64,000 nucleotides of DNA from Tethya wilhelma. Lineage: Eukaryota; Porifera; Demospongiae; Tethyida; Tethyidae. The stretch is from the NCBI GenBank assembly GCA_964030475.1, contig CAXIPT010000002.1, forward strand, positions 5,606,161-5,670,160. Direction: 5' to 3'. Below are positions 1 through 14,276 of this stretch, piece after piece. Below the pieces are notes generated by a model. The model was not told the origin of the DNA. It was given only the letters and a program-made list of their open reading frames with translations, and did no database searches. Each line of letters begins with the position of its first letter. The first letter of the stretch is position 1. Made by a program: the position numbers and the translations under genes.

Positions 1-967
1 TTCCCCTAAAGCAACTTTCTAAAGTGTGGTTAAGTTTTCCTAGATTAATGTCACTATCTTGTTTACTCTATGTACCAGTAACATCACAACCTTGTTTGCT
101 AAAATTATAGCCAGGAGGTCAATAATGTGTTATTGTGTGTGAGTATGTGTCATCAACAACTTGTGTATATGATTCTAGGAGAGTACGATTTGATGGCTTT
201 TCAGTTGTTGGATCAATGTTTTCTGTTTTCGATCTGCAAGCGTGTGTTTATGTGGCTTTTGTTACTACTGGGTACTATATTAATGCTCACTACACACATA
301 CTTTTCTCACATATGACACACTCTGTTGGTGGTCTGGTTTCAATTAGCACTCATAAGCACCTTTGCTATTTACTCCACTTAGTTGTGTCACACCTATTGT
401 TGAGAGCTTTGTGGGTTAACACCAATTTAGAACATACCTGTCAAAATGGAGTGATTGCTTTCAATGATGGTTCACCATTGTGATAATCATGTGAAATGTG
501 TGTTTATAAAATTGAATGTTTGACTTTGAAAGTGCCCCTGGTCTACAGTATGATTGCTTATACCTTTCTGGTATCTAGTTATAAGCTTTTGTATTTGAAA
601 GGCTTGAATTTGCTTCCAGCTCCATGTGTCTGCCATCAAGTACCTGGGCTACCTTACTTACTGTAACTGAGACAGTTATACTAGTTCTCCATTACTATCA
701 TACTGCTCACTTCAGTGATTCTTGGTAGTACATTCATTGACCAATGTTTGCATACTTTTGTAAGTGCATAGGTCATAATACTGTAGTGTAAGGTACTTTT
801 TCAGCAAAATTGCTTTCTTTGTGATTAGGGGTGTATTTATTGAGGGGTGTCTCTTTTTTGCTGTTGAGTAATGTGGTATAAATGGATGGTAGTTGTTTTT
901 GTGTTCATTGTGTGTTTGTTGTGTGTCTATATTGTGTCATTATTAAGGGTTTGTTTGCAATGTGAAG

Positions 968-1009
<42 letters not shown>

Positions 1010-1318
1010 TCTCTCACTCTTTCAATAAAGCCAGCCATTTATACACCTACTGATTCAGAAACCCTTCCAGTCAACATTAACTAGACTATACATACACATC
1101 AAGGTTGACCTTGTCCAATCAGTAGCACTATAAACAGATTGTCACTAATTTGGCCCTGTACCTTGGTTCCACTCTAAAGGTAGCAAATACAAATCATTAG
1201 CAAAACACCTCAGCATCACAATGTTGTCCGACAGATGACTATTATTAGTATTCCCATATTTATCATAATTTTACTTCCATACTTTGTGAAGTTGAATGTT
1301 ATAAAGTTTCTTGGCATT

Positions 1319-1349
<31 letters not shown>

Positions 1350-3837
1350 GTGAGTCTAAGATCAATTAGAGATATTAACCCCTTAGACCTTTACCTTAAA
1401 TCTTCATTAGTGTGTAACTCAAGTAGGTGAGTATTCTTCCTGTTCCTAATCATGCTTCTAATATCATCACATTTGTTAAATGAATGGTCTCAGCCCCATC
1501 ACAGCTAGTTGCTCTCCAAGACCAACAATGGTCTAGAATTATGAACTGAAAGGGAGGAAAACACACACACAAAAACTTTGTCCTTAGTTGTAAACTGTTT
1601 ATGTCTGGAGCTGTTCTTCTACAGTACCTAAGAAGGATGTATTGCTAAAGACCTGTGCTCTGATTTCTTGGCTGCTGTTTGCTGTATGTAAATATTGCAC
1701 CACACTTTTCAAGAGTCCAATGTATATGTGTAATGCAATGCATATGCAATGTATTATATTATATGCATATCCTTTTAGCACATGGGTTGTTCTGTGTGCT
1801 CTCTACATGTGACTTGACATTGGTGTGCTTCTGATGTGAAAAGGATCTTGCACACTAATGGCTGGTTCAAATTCAATTGCCCCTTTCATATGCAAGCCTT
1901 TGAGAGCCATTAGTGTATATCTTGAATGGAGATGACTCTGTTTAGAGACATTAACCAAGCAGTGATCTCTTTCACTGTAATAGTATGACATCGTTATCCG
2001 AGCACATTGACTGTATGTAGCTATTTCAATTCATGTCATTGTATTCCATAAAGCTAGAAATTTTTAAGGAGTATAAATGTTGTGATTTTGGTGGATTGTC
2101 AGCGATTGGCGAAAAATTTTCCTCTGAAAGATTTAGCACTGTATTGCAATATAATAAGATGGGACAGGGCTACTCGATTTTTGAAAATAAAACTGTGAAA
2201 GGTTTTGCGATCGCCTTTCCACAAAAATATTACTCCTCGAAAATTTCTAGCTACATACGGTATGTTATGTGGGCTTGCCCCTATAATTTATAATATAGCT
2301 GTATCCTTGTATTTTGATTATCGTCATGACCCCCTCTCACCCTTAATTACCTTGCATAACGAACCACAACATGTCATGAATAACACACCTGTGAATCACA
2401 TCAGTCAGTGAATCTTTTGAGAAAAAGAAATTTTTACAAGAGAGGCTTATACTCTGTTTCAGTGATACAATGTGCAACAATGCTTGTAAAAACTCACGCC
2501 TTGGCTCCATTAGTATACAGTCAAAACAGTAGCTAGTAGCACCCACAACTATTGCATTCCACAGTTCGTGTTATACATATTCATAGTTTTTTTTGTTACT
2601 TGAGGTGTACAATTCACTCGGAAAGTATATATTATAATGTATAATACTGTATGTATTATACTAGATATATAGTGAGTGTGTGCAGTGTACATAATAGTGG
2701 TCTCAGTTTTGTAATCTTCTAAATGTACTTTGTCTGTGTTCAAAGTCCAACAGACACACACTGACACACACACACACACACACACGTCACATCACTTTTT
2801 ACAGCACTGCATATTCCTACCCTACTATATGATATATATTCTTGACAGTTGTTGATCACTTTTTTCAACAGTGTATCTGCTTGGAAACTTGCACGTTTTA
2901 TTGCTAGCATAGCTCAGAGTCTGCAGTATTATAGGAAACCAAAGTAGGCCACTCTCAGACTGCTGTTATATTATACCATATACAGTTCCAGATTTTTGTG
3001 GCAAATTTTTGGTTCCTGATAATCGTGTCTTTGCTGTTTAGAACTCATTTTTGTGACTCATAATCTCTAGAATTATATTGCCAATGTATGGCTTAGTAAC
3101 TTTTTGGGATATTTAGTCCAATTGAGAAGTTCACATAAATATTATGCCACGAATATTTGGAGCTACATGGGTAGTTGGGGGGTAGGCATGAAAGGACTTG
3201 TGGCACTGTTTATGTTTCGTCGAAGAACCCCTATTATCTGAATTAATTAGCACTAATCTGTTGGTTCATTCCTCTCAAAATGCCGTGCATATTTCAAATA
3301 ATTGTCCGTTTATCGATACATTGTCCAGTACAATTAACAAAAGATTAGTAATAGTTATTATGCTTGCAGGAAGTTATTCATAGCATACTGTGATATTGTA
3401 GTCTCTCTCTCTATAGCTCTCATCAGTATGTAATTTTGTAATATAATGAGGAGGGTTGTACCCTTTGATTGGACCAATTGGTTTTACATTGATTGTGTTG
3501 CTAAATAGCCTTAGAATCACTGTCTCTCAGAATCATGGTTTGTGCACGCACATGAGCCATCTCTCTATCTATCGATAACTCTAGTGTTCATTAGCCTTGC
3601 ATGAAACCTCAGAGGGATTGTGAAGATGTTTTTTCACTGTAGAATATTGTTTTCAACATGGCTGTTGTATGTACACAAAGTGTGTGATGAAAGCATTTGC
3701 ATATTTTGGTACCATATAAAATGACTCACTGCATGTACTTTATTGTTTTTTATTAGCACCTCTTTGCACAGAAACTTTTCAACACACAACATATCATAGA
3801 AACAGAATTGTTGGAATAATTCTTGAGATTTAGTAGA

Positions 3838-3940
3838 GATTCCAACCCAGGTCTTTTGAATTTGAGTCAAATGCTCTTACCACTGAGCTACATACTAGAG
3901 CTCACAGGTGTTGGAGCAGAAAATAGCAGTATTCATAGGC
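3838..3940 (-). repeat. tRNA-derived SINE-like repeat
   Basis: Read on the minus strand, this segment starts with a D-arm-like stretch (TAGCTCAGTGGTAAGAGCA), followed by an anticodon-arm-like stretch and a degenerate T-arm around CCTGGGTTGGAATC. A closely similar segment occurs at about 33508-33620, and both are followed by the same TTGGAGCAGA motif and an ATAGTA/ATAGCAGT stretch. Two dispersed copies sharing non-tRNA sequence indicate a tRNA-headed SINE rather than functional tRNA genes. The T-loop lacks the canonical TTCGA. Confidence 0.5.
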
Positions 3941-3942
3941 AC

Positions 3943-4171
3943 TAAAGTCCATCTGGTTTGAGAATGCTGCCGGAAGTGAAATAATGAGATTCATGCAATA
4001 CTTTTCATTGGCACAAAATGGCTAACTTTTGATTGGTAAGGCGTAGGGAGCTGGAAAAGCAATCAAAAGAACGGGGAGAACAAGCACTTTCCAATGATGC
4101 TTGGAATTTTGAAATCAGTTGTATATTTAGAAAGTTATTCAATTTTTTCTACCGGCATTCTCAAACCAGAT
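3943..4171. mobile_element. MITE-like foldback element, family with TAAAGTCCATCTGG termini
   Basis: The segment starts TAAAGTCCATCTGGTTTGAG and ends with the inverse, CTCAAACCAGAT. It is about 230 bp long and non-coding. Related copies occur at about 46477-46705 and 49411-49635 with the same termini and the same internal order. It looks like a non-autonomous inverted-repeat element. The superfamily is not identified. Confidence 0.6.
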
Positions 4172-5193
4172 CTCAAGGCTTACATGACTTTGCTAGATGA
4201 TAGAATATAGTTTTCAAACATGGCTGTCAATAGATGTGTGTAGGGTACTGTTGCTATTGCAGGAACATTTGTAGAAAACATCAATGTTGTTACTGCATGG
4301 TTGCCAGTACATATATAGGTGTATGTAGGCATAATAGGTGTATTGATTTTTACACTGTGGAATGCAATTAGCCCTTCCTACTTCCTGTTTTGACTTCCTG
4401 TTCTGTGACACCCTGTGTGGCAATATGAATATTCATCTACTGAGATTATTGTAACTGATGGCACAACACCGTCACATCATAGTGACATTTCTATTAGTTC
4501 CTCCAACAATGACTTCAACATCCTTTTGTGGTCAAATTATTCTGTGAACTTGCGTGCATGATGAGTTGAAGAAGGCTCATTTCCATGACTCTGTCATTGT
4601 GTGTGTGTGTGTGTGTGTGTGTGTGCATGTGTGTGCATGTGTTTCAGTGAGAGCCAACACACCATTACAGTCAAATCTCATTGCAACTGCTCAGCACATT
4701 CCACAAAATTGGTTTTGAAAAGCCCACAATAGCTTTCAAAAGTTTGTGTTTATAATGTATACGTCAAATGTGCTATGTACGTGACACCATGCAGTGAAGT
4801 TCACTCACAAAACCCACAAAAATGTGGAACCATACATTTATAGCTAAAAAGGCCAGTGTTTCTTAGAGTAGGTTCAACACCCACAGTCCATTGCAGGCTA
4901 ATTGCACAATGAATGAGCTCACATGATACATAGTGCATGTGTCCTGGTCTCGTAGCTGCTAAATATGTTTGAATACTTCTTTTTCTTTGCCTTGAATAAG
5001 CTAAGAATGCCTCTCTTTCCTGTTACTGTGTCAGGACAGCTGCTTAGAAGTAAAGAAATAGCTCCAGAGGAGAAAGGACATATATACACAGAGGAGGTAC
5101 CGTATAGCGGGAAATTTTTGTAGTTCAAAATTTTGTATAAATTGATAAAAGAGCACCAGAAAAAAATTTCGTAGGGTTAAAATTTTGTACACA

Positions 5194-5236
<43 letters not shown>

Positions 5237-5790
5237 GCTGTGTAGCTGTGTGGTCAAAACCGTTTCCATAACACAATCACATGCTGTGATGTCAACAGTA
5301 CACTGAGGTTTCATGCATGGGTAAACACACACTGTACTATAGGAGATAAACATTGCATTGAAGAAGCTTCCCATGTAACCATAGCAACTGTAGTAGAGTA
5401 CAATCCTTGTACCTGTGTACGTGTATTTATAGCCAACTTGTAGTACAGTTTAAGCTTGTCTGGTGGTAGCTATTGCTACAATATAGAGACTATAACTGAA
5501 GGGCAAACCGCAGATGGTTGCTAATGTAAGAGAGGGAGAAATCAAGCCCACATTTATTTTTGAAGATTGTAGAGCTTCTACAAGTTTGGTTAAGATTTGG
5601 GGGTAGGTTTTGTATAAAGGCTATCCATACCCTTGTGTGTCAGTGGTACTTGTACTTGTACTACACAGAATACGAGCTACCTGTTAAACAGCAAGTGGAG
5701 CTACATGCTGTTTGCTAAATATCTTTTTTAGTGACTTTGTTATGATCTCTTTGAGCTACGTATATAGTGTGGTTGAACACACGTGCACGA

Positions 5791-5796
5791 AGACAC

Positions 5797-5863
<67 letters not shown>
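5791..5863. repeat. (AC)n microsatellite
   Basis: A nearly pure AC dinucleotide run interrupted by one AA. It is one of the longer members of the CA/GT microsatellite class that is frequent throughout the window. Confidence 0.95.
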
Positions 5864-5865
<2 letters not shown>

Positions 5866-6711
5866 TAACTGGCAATTAGCTTTTAAAAACTGTGCAATGG
5901 CAAATGAACACACACACACAGACAGTCAACATACAAAAAAAACACATGTAAAAATCAAAAACTATACATACTTAGACAGGAAAAACAAAATGCCTACAAC
6001 CAATACAAATATAATTTCAATCCATCAGACCCTCAAGACCCTAGCAATAGTTCTACTAGGAAAGCATCTTCGACATAATTGATACATTTTCCGTTGTTTA
6101 AAGCACCATGGGCAGTGCCTCTAGAAACAGGTTTCAATACAGGCCAACTCCCACTGGCATTTATCCCTAATGGAAAACAACTTTTCAAGCTATCTTTTGT
6201 TGTGCTAGCTCCTCTATTATATCAGCAATCTAGAAATCAACCATTCTTGGTCTCAATCCATCATGTATATTGGCTATAATTATAGCAATTTTAAAAATAA
6301 GCTATTAGAAACATTGTACATCTCGCAAAAAAATGTACACCAAAGATAAAATTGCTCTAACCGCAAAATTAACGAAAGCCTGTTCATGATCGAGCTTCTT
6401 GTACGTGTATATGTACCACAAATATTTCGTGAGCTATTTATACAGTAAATTGTACTTATGCTTCAAACTATACCACAGTCATTGGTGCTATACTTGCATA
6501 TGTTAGTATCTACGATATGATAATACTATAAGTACTTAAGATTAGTCAGTAATAAAAATGTCCATGTGTGTACAGCATTTCACATGTATTCTGATTGTCC
6601 ACTATTAATAGGACACTGTATTTCATACACATAATAATTATTATACACAATGTTGTGTATATTCAAGACATACGCTTCCTCAATTGTCACTTTGACTCTC
6701 CCACCACCTAC

Positions 6712-7994
6712 ACAACACACTGGCTGTTGTGACTGAAGTTTGGCTTCTGTGTTGCACCACACTCTACTGCCACACAGCCCTACCCATCCTGCATACAACA
6801 GTACTAGACTAGTCCAATAAACCCAAATACAAACAGAAAGTTTTTTGAGGGGCATTACTAGTCTTGATCATGGGCTCCCCCTGTACCTTAATTTTTTGCA
6901 GGCTCCCCCTGTGCAGGGGGGAACCTGGGAACGAGGCTACTAGGGCACTACTAACCGTATCCATTGGTTAAGAACCACTTACATATGTAGCTGTCTCTTA
7001 GTAACTGATACCCATGAGGTTCCCTTTAAATCCAGATTTTAGACCATGGTCTTTAAGAGGGCATATGTATCTGTATGTGTGAGGTTCCTTATTCGGAATC
7101 TGATCATTTATAAGCTGCTATTTAGCTCATTCTCTCACACTCTACTGCCACACAGCCCTACCCATCCTGCACGGAACAGCACTAGACTAGTNCTAATGAA
7201 AATTCCACCGAAATTAGAGATGCCTGGAAACAAGACAAACTAAAGCTTACTCTTCAAAACTCCTCAAACAACAAACTAGGCAAACAACAGAGTTACAACA
7301 TGGCAACTCGGATGTGTACAATACACACAAACACACACACATACCAAAAACGCTGAGAGCAAGTAAAGAAGCTGCCAACAAGGACAGATGTAGATAAACA
7401 GACTCAAAACAGGGCATTGTGTTGACACACACATAGCAGGCATACTTGAACACAATACAGTGCTAGAAAAAATACTACAGCATAATAGTAGCACTGCTGT
7501 ACTCCCATATAAAAAATTTTATGATTTCAAACTGTACAAGTACAAAAAAAAACAACTTTTCTTATGAACCTTTTATTAAATATCATGTTATTAGCAATAG
7601 GGACAAAATTTTGAGTGAAGTAGTTCTACTCCAAGGCTAAACTATTTGCAAATGTATGTTGTCAGCCATAGCTGTCACATAGCCTGAAGAAAAATAGCTT
7701 AGTACACGTGTGTGTGTACATTTTCTAAATTTTATCCTCTTAGGATGTTTGCTGACTTAGAGAATCAAAGACAACGCACTTGCAGACTTGTACGTGCTAA
7801 CAAGTAACAGGGAGTCAAAGTACAGCTTTGTACATAGTTATTAAAACACACAGGGGACCACGACATGCTGAAGAAAGCTTTTAACGTTCAAAGTCCAAAA
7901 GATATTTATTCGAAAATTTTGACATACCTTGACAGTGGAAAACAAACAAAGACAACAGCAACAGAGCTGCCACTCTTAGTCTCTCCATCACCAT
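6712..7994 (-). CDS. Possible leftward secreted PSI-like gene (two 5' exons, partial)
   Basis: On the minus strand, an ATG at 7994 opens a 22-codon exon ending in phase 1 at 7928 before GTATGT. It encodes Met-Val-Met-Glu followed by a strongly hydrophobic core and a HCQ|G cleavage region, a clear signal peptide. It resembles the first exon of the rightward integrin gene (MVMDIP... HSQ|G), with the same intron phase. A possible second exon at 6788-6712 (acceptor GCAG, donor GTAGGT) enters in phase 1 and leaves in phase 0, as the PSI exons of both integrin genes do. It encodes CGSRVWCN, but the Cys before VWC is replaced. No later exons were found. The n at 7192 lies between the two exons and sits beside a duplicate of the 6762-6815 sequence, so the locus may be damaged or misassembled. 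The signal exon is well supported. Linking it to the second exon is tentative. Confidence 0.42.
7192..7192. other. Single ambiguous base, probable assembly join
   Basis: The roughly 55 bases before this n (from about 7137) repeat the sequence at 6762-6815 almost exactly. Together with other n bases in the window that sit at the edge of duplicated blocks, this suggests a contig join rather than a simple miscall. Confidence 0.5.
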
Positions 7995-8275
7995 GTTCCA
8001 GAGTCCCTCGAGAAACACTTTTAACGCTGTATGTAGCTTGTAGAGATGAAAGACACTGTACGCCTACTTCACCTCACGAACACTGTACTTCTGGCCAATA
8101 ATTAATAACTAGACCGGAAGTGGCTTATTACCACAAGACGGTGAATATCATTAAATCCAGCTGGCATACTTGTGAAAAGTATTTTTGACGATCATTTCCT
8201 ATTCACAGCAAAAAAAAACGTCCAGATTTCATTCGTTAGTCACCACACCCTCTTCCTTCCTTGTGAGGGTGGGGT

Positions 8276-8426
8276 CCAGAGGAGGTACGACACGAGTGCG
8301 CCTTTGCTGAGCTAGCTGGCAAACGGGGTGCACGTGATCAACTCGCAGTCTGCGGTCACATGATTGGAATATAATTAACAGACTTGCCAGCTCAGCAAAG
8401 GCGCACTCGTGTCGTACCTCCTCTGG
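8276..8426. repeat. Foldback (inverted repeat) element
   Basis: The left arm 8276-8322 and right arm 8384-8426 are reverse complements (core GGTACGACACGAGTGCGCC) and differ mainly by four extra bases (CTAG) in the left arm. The loop is about 60 bp and contains CACGTG and GGTCACATG. It lies in the 964-bp gap between two divergent signal-peptide exons, so it may affect a shared promoter region. Confidence 0.8.
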
Positions 8427-8957
8427 GTGGGGTCTGGGCACGACACGAGACTAGACCTCTGGGACTATGATAATCAATCCCGACAGACTGGCTTCATACT
8501 AGCTCAGCATTTGTTATCACTCGCGTAATGATTCTAAGCTACGTGGTCATGGTACCCAGGCTCTCCCCAGCTCAACAGCTCAACAGCTCTCAACAGCTCT
8601 GACATTCCACGTGCCTCCATCGAGGGACGTGTTCAAGTTGAGCCTGGGTACGAGGCTAATGCAGGCCTTGTACATTAGCTCAGAGTAGCTCGCGTAATGC
8701 GCACTTAAAATTATAAGGTTTCGGCCCCCGGCTGTGGTTCATTTTCATACTATGATAGTGCAATCTTGCCAAAACTTTGGGAGAAAACTTTTGGCCAGCC
8801 GGACTAAAGTGAGCCCGTAGCAGCTGTTCAATTCTGTGGAGCCTACGTATCGAAAATATTCGCGAAGGAGGAGCCTGGGAACGAGGCTACGTACAACCGA
8901 CCATAATTGTACTATCTATGCTGGCTACATCTGTGCAGTCTTTTCAGGAGCTAGAAC

Positions 8958-11900
8958 ATGGTGATGGATATTCCACTCTTAATGTTGCTGTTGACGTTGA
9001 CAGCCACACACTCTCAGGGTATATAAGTTTCACTGCTATGTATTATTCTCTGTTCCCACGGGGCCAACTGTTGAACATGATGACTAGCTATATATGATCA
9101 TGAGTTGGGGGAACTGTTCAAGTCTAGAGTTAGTAGTTTAGGGGGGCGCTCAGTGGGCTTGAGCACCCCTTTGCCGCTGACCGGAAGCGCAAAACTATTT
9201 AATAATTGGATTTATTAATAAGTAATCAAGCCTTTAGAATCTCTATTTCTTACTTGTTTGTTGTTAGAAGCTATTTTCCAAGCTCATTTATGCCTAATCT
9301 CTTGATAAACTAACTTCAGAACCGTTTAATTCACGCTAGGTTGATCGAAAGCGCTCAGCCTGCTTGCTTCCGGAATTGCAATAGTTCAAAGGTCACGATA
9401 TCAATCACGTGACCCAAAAGTGGGCGTGGTACCCCTCATTCTCTTCAGCTGATTACAAAAATGGCGGAAGTCGGAAAGGGGTCGTCTGTGACGTCACGTA
9501 GCTAGATGAAATGCTGAGCTGGCCAAATTGCAATGAGGAGCAATGCAGCATGGTTACCTTTTATGCAGATGGCTGTGCTTGCATGCATCTAGCAGTAAAC
9601 ATTAGTATACTTTATACACATACAAGGAGCGTGGCAAGCGAAGCGAGCCACACTCCTTGTAATTATTATAATAATATTAATAATGAACACTCCATCAAGA
9701 GGAGCAAAAAACGACAACATATACATGCAACAAATTAAGTAGATAATTAATAGTTATGTTCAATAAATTTCATGATGTAAATGACAATTAGCAGACTGGT
9801 TACATCTAACATCTGATAAAACTTGCGCACAGTTTGTCCGATTCTGAGTAATTCTTGCTATGCTTCTGAATGTAATAAGTAATCAAGCCTTTAGCAATCT
9901 CTATTCCTTACTTGTTTGTTCTTTGACTCTATTTTCCAAGCTCATTCATGTCTAAGCTCTTGATAAACAAACTTCAGAACGGTTTAATTCCCACTAGGTA
10001 GATCGAATTCAGAAAGCACTCAGCATGCAGCTAGCTCCCATGTCCCAACCAACATTTAGGTTGGTTCACAATATTTCCTGTTGCGTCACATAAATTATTC
10101 GCACACAGATACGCAGAAACACACCGTATCAAACATACATTTGGACAATTTTTCTAAATCTGTGTCATTGCGTTGCATCGCCAAATGTGAAAGTACTATT
10201 ACGCGATGCAGCACGGATATTGTGAACCCGCCTTTACTCTAAATCCTGGCTATGCCCTGGGTAAAGATTTAGTACCTTAGTGAATTTGAAAGATATAAGC
10301 TTACGGTTCGAATCCTAGCTAAACCTCATGTTTGAATTTTCATGGTCACCCTGATGCACTTGTAGGGAATGTCGAGAACTGAATTGTTGTGTAATGTAGC
10401 TAATGTGTTAAGACTAAGTTGAGTGTGTTTTGTTGTAAGCTTAGGTTTTGGGAACTTGACATGCATACTAGCCATTATTTTCTAGTTGTAGTAGAATATT
10501 CTAGAAGCTTCCTGTGTGATGAGTATGCTTATTCATTTTAGTCTCGCAGGCCAGACGCCTGAGAGGAGGGAAAAGGATGTCTGGTAAAAGTGGCCCAGTT
10601 TTTGTTTGCAATTGCGGAATGTTGTAACCTCCAATCAAATTTCATGCAGTATTTTGTAATTTTGAACTTAATGAGGTAAAACTTCCCACCAAATTTTAAA
10701 CCAACCAACCAGATTGTTCTTGTCATATGAGACCGTAGCACTATACATGCAATCATCGTCCAAGAACAGTCCACGTCCGTAAGCTTTGTAGGACTGTTTG
10801 TGTGTAGAAATGGCTCAAACTCATAATTACTTCACACTGGAGTACACTAAGAAGAAAGCTACAGCTATAAACTACAATCTTCTGGCAAAAAAAAATTCAC
10901 GTGACGGCATGACCCTACGTCACGCTATAATGAAATTCCGATTGCACACAAAAACTGGTCCACTTTTACCAGATCTAGACGACCTTTTCCCCCCTCTCGG
11001 ACGTCTGGCCTGCGAGACCATATATTCATTTGTGTTCAGTAAGTCATGTTGTTGGTGTGATCTCTGTTTTGTTCTTGCTTTGTATAAAAGTCTAAACTAT
11101 ATGTCATAATAATAGTTAATTTCACTAACTATTTGTTAAACTTTTAAGTTTGATAAACTGCTGTGCATAAATTCTATATATGCACCAATCTCTGCATGCT
11201 ATTTTATTCAAGCATGTCATTACCGTAATTGCATTACACTTACACTGATTTTAATTTTACATTTTACTGGTCAAGCTATCTTGTCCTGCAGGTCAAAGTG
11301 ATCCTTGTAATGATGTAACATTAGACAGTTGTGACCTTTGCATCAACAGATCACCAGAATGTGTATGGTGTCCTTTAACCTCTGTGGTAAGTATCAATAT
11401 GTGCGCAATATCCTGCACCATCAGGCATGGCACAAACTTTAAAATTACCAATTTTTACTATCATTACTGAGTCTCAGCAAGTATAATTATAAAAATTATA
11501 TAAAATTATACAATAAATTACTTGGTCCATTCAATCATAGACCCTGTTTCTCTAGCCTTGTACCCAGGCTCTCCCCATCTTTTACTCACAGAAAAGAAGG
11601 CGGGTATAGCCTGGGATCTTAATATGTTACGCACATGAACCCCAAATGAATGAGTGTGAGCGAAATTGACCACAATCCATGTGCTGATCTAGCTATTATA
11701 GATTTTTCCCCTCGAATTTAGCGTCAAAGAAACAGAATTGGTACTTTTTCTGATCAAGTTCGACTGCTGCAGCAGCCTAATATTGCTCACTATAGCTTCT
11801 ATTTATAGTATCTAAATGCCGCTCTGTAGCTAGCAGCACGCTAGTAAAACTAGTGCACGATTTAGAATGAGATACGGTTCAATCAACTATAGTCATGCAA

Positions 11901-13064
11901 AAGCAGCAAAAAAAAGTTGCAGGTATGTTCTATCAATGACTTAATTACTTGAAAAAAGTGTCATTTTGTTATAAAATGCGTGGGTATAGTCTAGATCCAA
12001 TTGCCTGGCCGTGATATGCCCATATGCAATTAACTGGTGTTCTACCTGTATAGTCATGTGCGTGATGTGGCATCATAATTTTATGCTGGATCTCAGGTTC
12101 TCTCCTTCCTTTCCGTGAGTGAAAGATCAAAGGAGAGAGCCTGGGTATGAAGCTACTATTTCTCTACATGGTACATAGTAAAACTTGGAGAGAAACTATA
12201 CAGCTATAGTAAAATTTAATACCAATTCTAATACCTATTAATAATCTTATTTTTACAAAGTCATGCATCCAAATCGTTCAATCTCTTTCTCACACTGTAG
12301 ATAATATACACAATACACATGCACACACACATGCAGGCTGGGAGTTTAATAATAGAGTTTACAGACTTTCAAAACTTCAGATGTAGAAATCGTTATTCCG
12401 TGCTGCACCTAAACTCACCTTGTGAAAGTGCTGGCAGTGAAGTTTTACAAGATCCGAGATCTTCATCCAACATCACTGTTGATGTGTGTCCATTTGAGTT
12501 ATATAATAATTATTATAAGCTATAACCATTCGACATTATAAACATATGCATATTCACACCCACACTCACACTATGCACATACACTCACATTATAGTTATT
12601 AATTTTTTTCAGCCTGAGGTAATTTTTTGAAAATTTACACTGTCATATTATTGTAGGAAAAAGCAATCACATGTTTAAAAATAATATTATACTAAGCAAA
12701 TAATATAGTATAATTATTATTCTAAAAGTTGTACTAGTCCCACTATAAACATTATTGCTTAGTAACTTCCCAACACACACACAATAATAGTTCCATGACC
12801 CTTAAATAGAGGGCACTTGGTGGCATGGTCGAGTGCCACACACTTAATAAGGGCATACATGCAACTAGTTTGTTTGACCCCCTGTGCATGACCTCTATAT
12901 AGCAACTATTCTCACCTCCATGCATTAAGTGCCCCCAACTTAAGGGTCATGCAACTATGGTCAGCATTCAGCCTTGTGTGCATGTGTGTATTCTAAATTT
13001 AAGCAATCACATGTTAGGTAAACAACAGAAATACTTAAACACACTACTTGAACTACTAACGTCC

Positions 13065-13155
<91 letters not shown>

Positions 13156-13597
13156 NTGAACAGTAAATTTTTCATTGAAAGGAGATTTGCCAAATTTTCC
13201 ACGAGTTTTTTATTTGTGAAGATTAATTATAAACTGCCCCACAAAATATTTATTCCTTGAAAGTTACCAACTGTGCAGTATTTTAGCTTGTAGTCCAATT
13301 CCTTCCAGGTGATTGCATTGTCTTTATGCAGCAATATAACACTCAATTCTTGTTGTAATTAATTTGTACCACGCGTAGTGTGTACACAATTCATGTATAG
13401 TGGTTACTTTGATGTATTTAGGAGCAAGCCTGTGATGATCGGGAGCTGTGTGCCAGATGTAGTATACAGGAGACACCAGGCAGTGATTGTGATGTTTGTA
13501 ACCGGGACGATTTCAGAATGTTTGGCATTGAGGAAACTTTACCAGGTGAATTGGAGATGACTTTGTGGTATCATACATAATGTAGCTTTATTTGAAT

Positions 13598-13655
<58 letters not shown>

Positions 13656-14241
13656 TCCCTCACACACTCAGACGACTATACTATAACGTGCAACTTCCAG
13701 TTCAGTGGCTGCACATACACCTTCTATCTCTCCAACATAAGAGTGGAGGTGCTCATCTCTGATGATATTAACTGTCCTCTCGGTGCTCTGCCTTGGATCA
13801 TTGCTGGTAGTTTGGTAGGAGCCATCGTGCTCCTGGGGATATTAGCTCTAATCATTCTCAAACTCTTCTTTGTCTTTTGGGTAAGTGTATCATGATATTA
13901 CCTTGTATGTGTTATATCACCCAAAGGACTGATTGACTGTTACTACATTTTTTTTCCCTTTCTTCTTCTACTTTAGGATCGAATTGAGTATAAGAAGTTT
14001 ACTAAAGAACTTGAACATGCAGATTTCGCTCCAGTGAGTGATAGGTATCACATACACACACACACACATTATAGTCACTTTACTTCAAGTGGACAGCATG
14101 AGGGCTGCAAGCTAGCCCGAATGCTGTTTGCTTGAAAAGTAAATCACATGTTTCTGTACATAGTACTATTCCCACTAGTAATACAAAACACTTAAAAAAT
14201 GCATATAAACTTGTTAAACTACTACTGTTGCTTAGCAACTT

Positions 14242-14276
<35 letters not shown>

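Larger units (their letters stand above)
1..6700. other. Region without a supportable gene
   Basis: I see no exon with convincing homology or a chain of splice-compatible exons on either strand. The open frames here are short and are driven by simple repeats. The region holds (CT)n at about 970-1020, (GT)n near 4597-4625 and 5195-5235, and (AC)n at 5791-5863. It also holds a tRNA-derived SINE-like segment (3838-3893) and a foldback element (about 3943-4171), listed separately. Small exons of a gene entering from the left cannot be excluded by eye. Confidence 0.6.

Noticed and set aside
127..483. 118-residue open frame near the left end
   Set aside because: Low-complexity hydrophobic frame with no homology I recognise, no splice context and an overlapping alternative frame.
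3838..3893. tRNA gene
   Set aside because: Cloverleaf is imperfect, the T-loop is non-canonical, and a second copy shares non-tRNA flanks, so it is called a SINE-like repeat.
5783..6082. Frame rich in Thr-His from an (AC)n run
   Set aside because: Translation of a microsatellite, not a gene.
12961..13155. Poly Cys-Val and Thr-His frames
   Set aside because: Both are translations of the (CA)n run in opposite strands.
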